Shown: in pieces, positions 6,074 through 7,906 of the stretch
How the letters are laid out: each line of letters begins with the position of its first letter
Position numbering within the stretch: the first letter of the stretch is position 1
Program-made: the position numbers and the translations under genes
From: JBGOUV01 sp041477815
GTDB lineage: Bacteria; Acidobacteriota; Terriglobia; Bryobacterales; JACQDG01
Direction of reading: 5' to 3'
Assembly: GCA_041477815.1 (NCBI GenBank)
Contig: JBGOUV010000326.1
Coordinates: 1 to 7,906, forward strand
DNA: 7,906 nucleotides
Notes under the pieces: model-generated
Databases searched by the model: none
Seen by the model: only the letters and a program-made list of their open reading frames with translations
What the model was told of the DNA's origin: nothing

Positions 6074-6124
6074 AGCCCCGACCACGATCAGCCCGAAAAT
6101 AAGAATCCAGCGGCCTACGCTCAC
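6061..6124 (-). pseudogene. 5' part of the interrupted DUF2905-type gene (first membrane helix)
   Basis: A GTG at 6124-6122 opens a frame reading SVGRWILIFGLIVVGAGLLL, the usual DUF2905 N-terminus: a short polar start, then one membrane helix. After this the frame turns into unrelated residues and crosses out of phase into the start of the kelch gene, so it is not a complete protein. Joined at GLL to the part at 4415-4236 it makes a continuous ~76-residue DUF2905 protein of normal length. The start follows array 3 directly; the nearest GAGG in the array is about 12 bases upstream. The gene probably followed ndk in the operon before the interruption. The alternative, that two unrelated frames match by chance in correct order and strand, seems unlikely but has not been tested by alignment. 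Confidence 0.72.
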
Positions 6125-6126
6125 CG

Positions 6127-6162
6127 ATTCTCAAATCCTCAAATTCTCAGATTCTCAAATTT
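6127..6162 (-). repeat. 8-bp tandem repeat array 3 (minus orientation), overlapping the ndk stop codon
   Basis: Read on the minus strand the units are TTTGAGAA, TCTGAGAA, TTTGAGGA, TTTGAGAA, TC, with AA before. The ndk stop TGA (6157-6155) is part of the first unit, and the DUF2905 GTG start follows two bases after the last. The array is a direct repeat of array 2 and an inverted repeat of array 1 (33 of 34 bases matching). Confidence 0.95.
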
Positions 6163-6565
6163 CCCCAAAGAAGTATCCCAGCTCGAAGGCCGCCGTCTCC
6201 GGGGCGTCCGACCCGTGGATGGCGTTGCGCTCGATGGAGGCGGCGAGGCGCTTGCGGATGGTGCCCTCGGCGGCCTTCTCGGGGTTGGTGTTACCCATGA
6301 GGTCGCGCAGGCCCTGAATGGCGTTCTCGCGCTCCAGGGCCATGGGAACCGCGGGCCCTTCGGTCATAAACCGGACCAGGCTGTCGAAGAAAAACTTGCC
6401 TTGATGGACCTGATAGAAGCCCTCCGCCTCCTCCCGGGTCAGCCGGACCATCCGCATGGCCAGGATGCGGAAACCGGCCCGCTCGAGAGCGGTGACGATC
6501 TCGCCGATGTGGCCGCCGGCGACGGCGTCGGGCTTGATGATGGTGAGAGTGCGTTCTACCGGCAT
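6155..6565 (-). CDS. ndk: Nucleoside diphosphate kinase
   Basis: Ndk moves the gamma-phosphate from one NTP (usually ATP) to other NDPs through a phosphohistidine, balancing nucleotide pools in the cytoplasm. The 136-residue protein has the family landmarks: TLTIIKPDAV with Lys11, GNTNPEKAAEGTIRKRLA (91-108) and the active-site loop NAIHGSDAPETAAFEL with His117. The ATG at 6565-6563 lies within the last codons of sucD (10-bp overlap, different frame), with AAGG just upstream, so translation is probably coupled. Ndk is known to associate with succinyl-CoA synthetase in Pseudomonas, which suits the gene order. The C-terminus (GYFFGEI) ends in the first unit of repeat array 3, so the last residues may have been changed when the array arose. 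Confidence 0.98.
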   Translation of the reverse strand: MPVERTLTIIKPDAVAGGHIGEIVTALERAGFRILAMRMVRLTREEAEGFYQVHQGKFFFDSLVRFMTEGPAVPMALERENAIQGLRDLMGNTNPEKAAEGTIRKRLAASIERNAIHGSDAPETAAFELGYFFGEI

Positions 6566-7425
6566 AAGACCTTTTGGAGCGTGACGCCCATGGCGGCCGG
6601 GCTCTTGGTGACGTGGATCCCGGCCTGCTCCATGGCTCGAATCTTATCCGACGCGGCGCCCGAGCCGCCCGAGATGATGGCGCCGGCATGACCCATCCGC
6701 CGGCCGGGAGGGGCGGTTTGGCCGCACACAAATCCGACCACCGGCTTGCGCACGTGGTCCCGGATGTAGGCCGCCGCCTGTTCCTCGGCCGTACCGCCGA
6801 TCTCCCCGATCATGACGATGGCGTGCGTGTCGGGGTCGGCGTTGAACAGGCGAATCGCGTCCAGGAAGGTGGTGCCGATGATGGGATCGCCGCCGATGCC
6901 GATGCAGGTCGACTGCCCGATCCCCAGCGCCGACAGTTGCCCCACCGCCTCGTAGGTCAGGGTGCCGCTGCGCGATACCACGCCCACGTGGCCCTGCTGG
7001 TGGATGTAGCCCGGCATGATCCCGAGCTTGCACTTGCCGGGCGAAATGATCCCTGGACAATTGGGGCCGAGCAGGCGCGTCCGGCTCCCTTGCAGGAATC
7101 GCCAGGCGTTCACCATGTCGCGAACCGGAATTCCCTCGGTGATACAGACCACCAAAGCGATGCCGGCGTCGGCGGCTTCGAGGATGGCGTCGGCCGCCCC
7201 CGGCGGCGGCACGAACACCAGCGAGGCGTTCGGCTCCAGCTCGCGGACCGCCTGGGCTACGGTGTCGAATACCGGCAGGCCGGCCTGCTTCGTGCCTCCC
7301 TTGCCCGGCGTGACTCCGCCCACCACCTTAGTGCCATACTGGGCGCACTGCTCGGCGTGAAAGGCCCCCTGCTTGCCGAAGCCTTGGATAAGAACGCGGG
7401 TTGTCTCGTCGACTAGGATGCTCAT
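6556..7425 (-). CDS. sucD: Succinyl-CoA synthetase (ADP/GDP-forming), alpha subunit
   Basis: The alpha subunit binds CoA and carries the phosphohistidine of succinyl-CoA synthetase, the TCA-cycle enzyme that forms NTP from succinyl-CoA. The 289-residue length is that of the E. coli protein. Landmarks are GTKVVGGVTPGKGGT (31-45), ITEGIP (95-100), GPNCPGIISPG (120-130), SRSGTLTYE (151-159), GIGGDPIIGT (176-185), MIGEIGG (205-211) and the catalytic MGHAGAI with His246. The N-terminal CoA-binding loop reads QGFGKQGAFH, one residue shorter than QGFTGSQGTFH in E. coli, lacking the threonine. It follows sucC after 42 bp, most of which is a perfect palindrome, and its stop overlaps the ndk start. The only ribosome-site-like sequence before its ATG is an AGG at the edge of that palindrome. 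Confidence 0.98.
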   Translation of the reverse strand: MSILVDETTRVLIQGFGKQGAFHAEQCAQYGTKVVGGVTPGKGGTKQAGLPVFDTVAQAVRELEPNASLVFVPPPGAADAILEAADAGIALVVCITEGIPVRDMVNAWRFLQGSRTRLLGPNCPGIISPGKCKLGIMPGYIHQQGHVGVVSRSGTLTYEAVGQLSALGIGQSTCIGIGGDPIIGTTFLDAIRLFNADPDTHAIVMIGEIGGTAEEQAAAYIRDHVRKPVVGFVCGQTAPPGRRMGHAGAIISGGSGAASDKIRAMEQAGIHVTKSPAAMGVTLQKVLCR

Positions 7426-7433
7426 GCGTGGGA

Positions 7434-7459
7434 ACCTGGGTGCAAATTTGCACCCAGGT
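7434..7459. promoter_or_regulatory. Perfect 26-bp palindrome between sucC and sucD
   Basis: The arms are ACCTGGGTGCAAA (7434-7446) and its exact complement TTTGCACCCAGGT (7447-7459), with no spacer. It occupies most of the 42-bp gap and ends 8 bases before the sucD ATG. In RNA it could form a 11-12-bp stem with a small loop. It lacks the T-run of a Rho-independent terminator. The AGG nearest to the sucD start is the outer part of one arm, so the stem could limit sucD initiation or shape mRNA decay. A dispersed palindromic repeat or an operator-like binding site are other options. Confidence 0.85.
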
Positions 7460-7467
7460 CGGTCCTC

Positions 7468-7906
7468 TCATTTGGCCAGTTGCACGACCTTCTCCGCGGC
7501 ATCCTGCATATCCTTGGCCACCACGAAGTTCAGACCCGACTCGGCCAGGATCTGACGGCCTTTTTCGACGTTGGTGCCCTCCAGGCGCAGGACGATCGGC
7601 GCCTGGATGGCCAGCTCCCGCGCCGCCTCCACCACGCCGGTGGCCAGCATGTCCACGCGCAGGATGCCGCCGAAAATATTGATCAGGACGGCCTTCACGT
7701 GCGGATCCGAGAGCAGTATCCGGAAGGCGTTCTTCACCTGCTCGGCGTTGGCGCCGCCGCCGACGTCGAGGAAGTTCGCCGGGCTGCCGCCGGCATGCTT
7801 GATGATATCCATGGTGGCCATGGCCAGGCCGGCGCCATTGACCATGCAGCCCACCGTGCCGTCCAGCTTGATGTAGTTCAGGTTGAACTTGCCGGCCTCC
7901 ACCTCC
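7468..7906 (-). CDS. sucC: Succinyl-CoA synthetase, beta subunit, C-terminal 145 residues, cut by window edge
   Basis: The beta subunit supplies the nucleotide-binding ATP-grasp domain and the succinate site. Only the C-terminal CoA-ligase-like domain is present; the frame is open through 7905-7903 to the window edge, so the GTG at 7902 is internal. Landmarks are NYIKLDGTVGCMVNGAGLAMATMD, PANFLDVGGGANAEQV, VKAVLINIFGGI, VLRLEGTNVEKGR and SGLNFVVAKDMQDAA, ending VVQLAK then TGA at 7470-7468. These align closely with the end of E. coli SucC. The ATP/GTP specificity residues lie in the missing N-terminal part. It is the first gene seen of the sucC-sucD-ndk operon. Confidence 0.97.
   Translation of the reverse strand, partial: EVEAGKFNLNYIKLDGTVGCMVNGAGLAMATMDIIKHAGGSPANFLDVGGGANAEQVKNAFRILLSDPHVKAVLINIFGGILRVDMLATGVVEAARELAIQAPIVLRLEGTNVEKGRQILAESGLNFVVAKDMQDAAEKVVQLAK

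Noticed and set aside
5855..6124. An 89-codon minus-strand frame treated as a complete gene
   Set aside because: Only the first ~20 codons look like a real protein (DUF2905 N-terminal helix). The rest overlaps the kelch leader and signal peptide in another frame.
6574..7416. A 280-codon plus-strand frame opposite sucD
   Set aside because: Its composition is that of an antisense shadow (Gly/Asp/Arg/His-rich, no domain), and sucD on the other strand is complete with all catalytic motifs.

Overview
The window most likely comes from an acidobacterium of the Solibacter/Bryobacterales type. The main clue is the secreted kelch protein at 4459-5985, whose last ~110 residues look like the carboxy-terminal domain catalogued as TIGR03437, a family greatly expanded in Solibacter. 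High GC, a long proline-rich TonB-like protein and a zinc-ribbon membrane protein of a type I associate with Acidobacteria fit this. The assignment is inference from protein style, not from a marker gene.

Layout. From 1503 leftwards runs the N-terminal 501 residues of primosomal helicase PriA, cut by the window edge just before its zinc-binding cysteines. Divergent from it is a small zinc-ribbon membrane protein (1577-2068). Convergent with that, 20 bp away, is an energy transducer of the TonB family (2089-3669, minus strand). The right side is a minus-strand metabolic operon, sucC (partial) - sucD - ndk: the two subunits of succinyl-CoA synthetase, then nucleoside diphosphate kinase, whose start overlaps the end of sucD by 10 bp. 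A perfect 26-bp palindrome fills most of the sucC-sucD gap.

The unusual part is 3750-6165, between ndk and tonB. It has three well-preserved arrays, and one decayed one, of an 8-bp tandem repeat (TTTGAGAA/TTTGAGGA). The arrays lie exactly at gene ends: one covers the ndk stop codon, one covers the end of a DUF2905-type gene and the start of a four-helix-bundle (S23/23S IVS-type) gene, and two lie at or after the end of the four-helix-bundle gene. The two arrays flanking that gene form a 38-bp inverted repeat (36/38 matching), so the unit resembles a 500-bp one-gene cassette. Beside it, a small DUF2905-type membrane protein gene appears to be split: its first ~20 codons lie at 6061-6124 and the rest at 4236-4415, collinear on the same strand, with the complete kelch/TIGR03437 gene between them. 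Joining the two halves gives a normal ~76-residue DUF2905 protein.

How the parts relate. sucCD and ndk are a logical unit: substrate-level NTP formation in the TCA cycle, followed by phosphate exchange between nucleotides. The stretch between ndk and tonB looks like a site that has collected insertions: the repeat arrays, the four-helix-bundle cassette and the kelch gene. I see no transposase, integrase, reverse transcriptase, CRISPR array, tRNA or rRNA.
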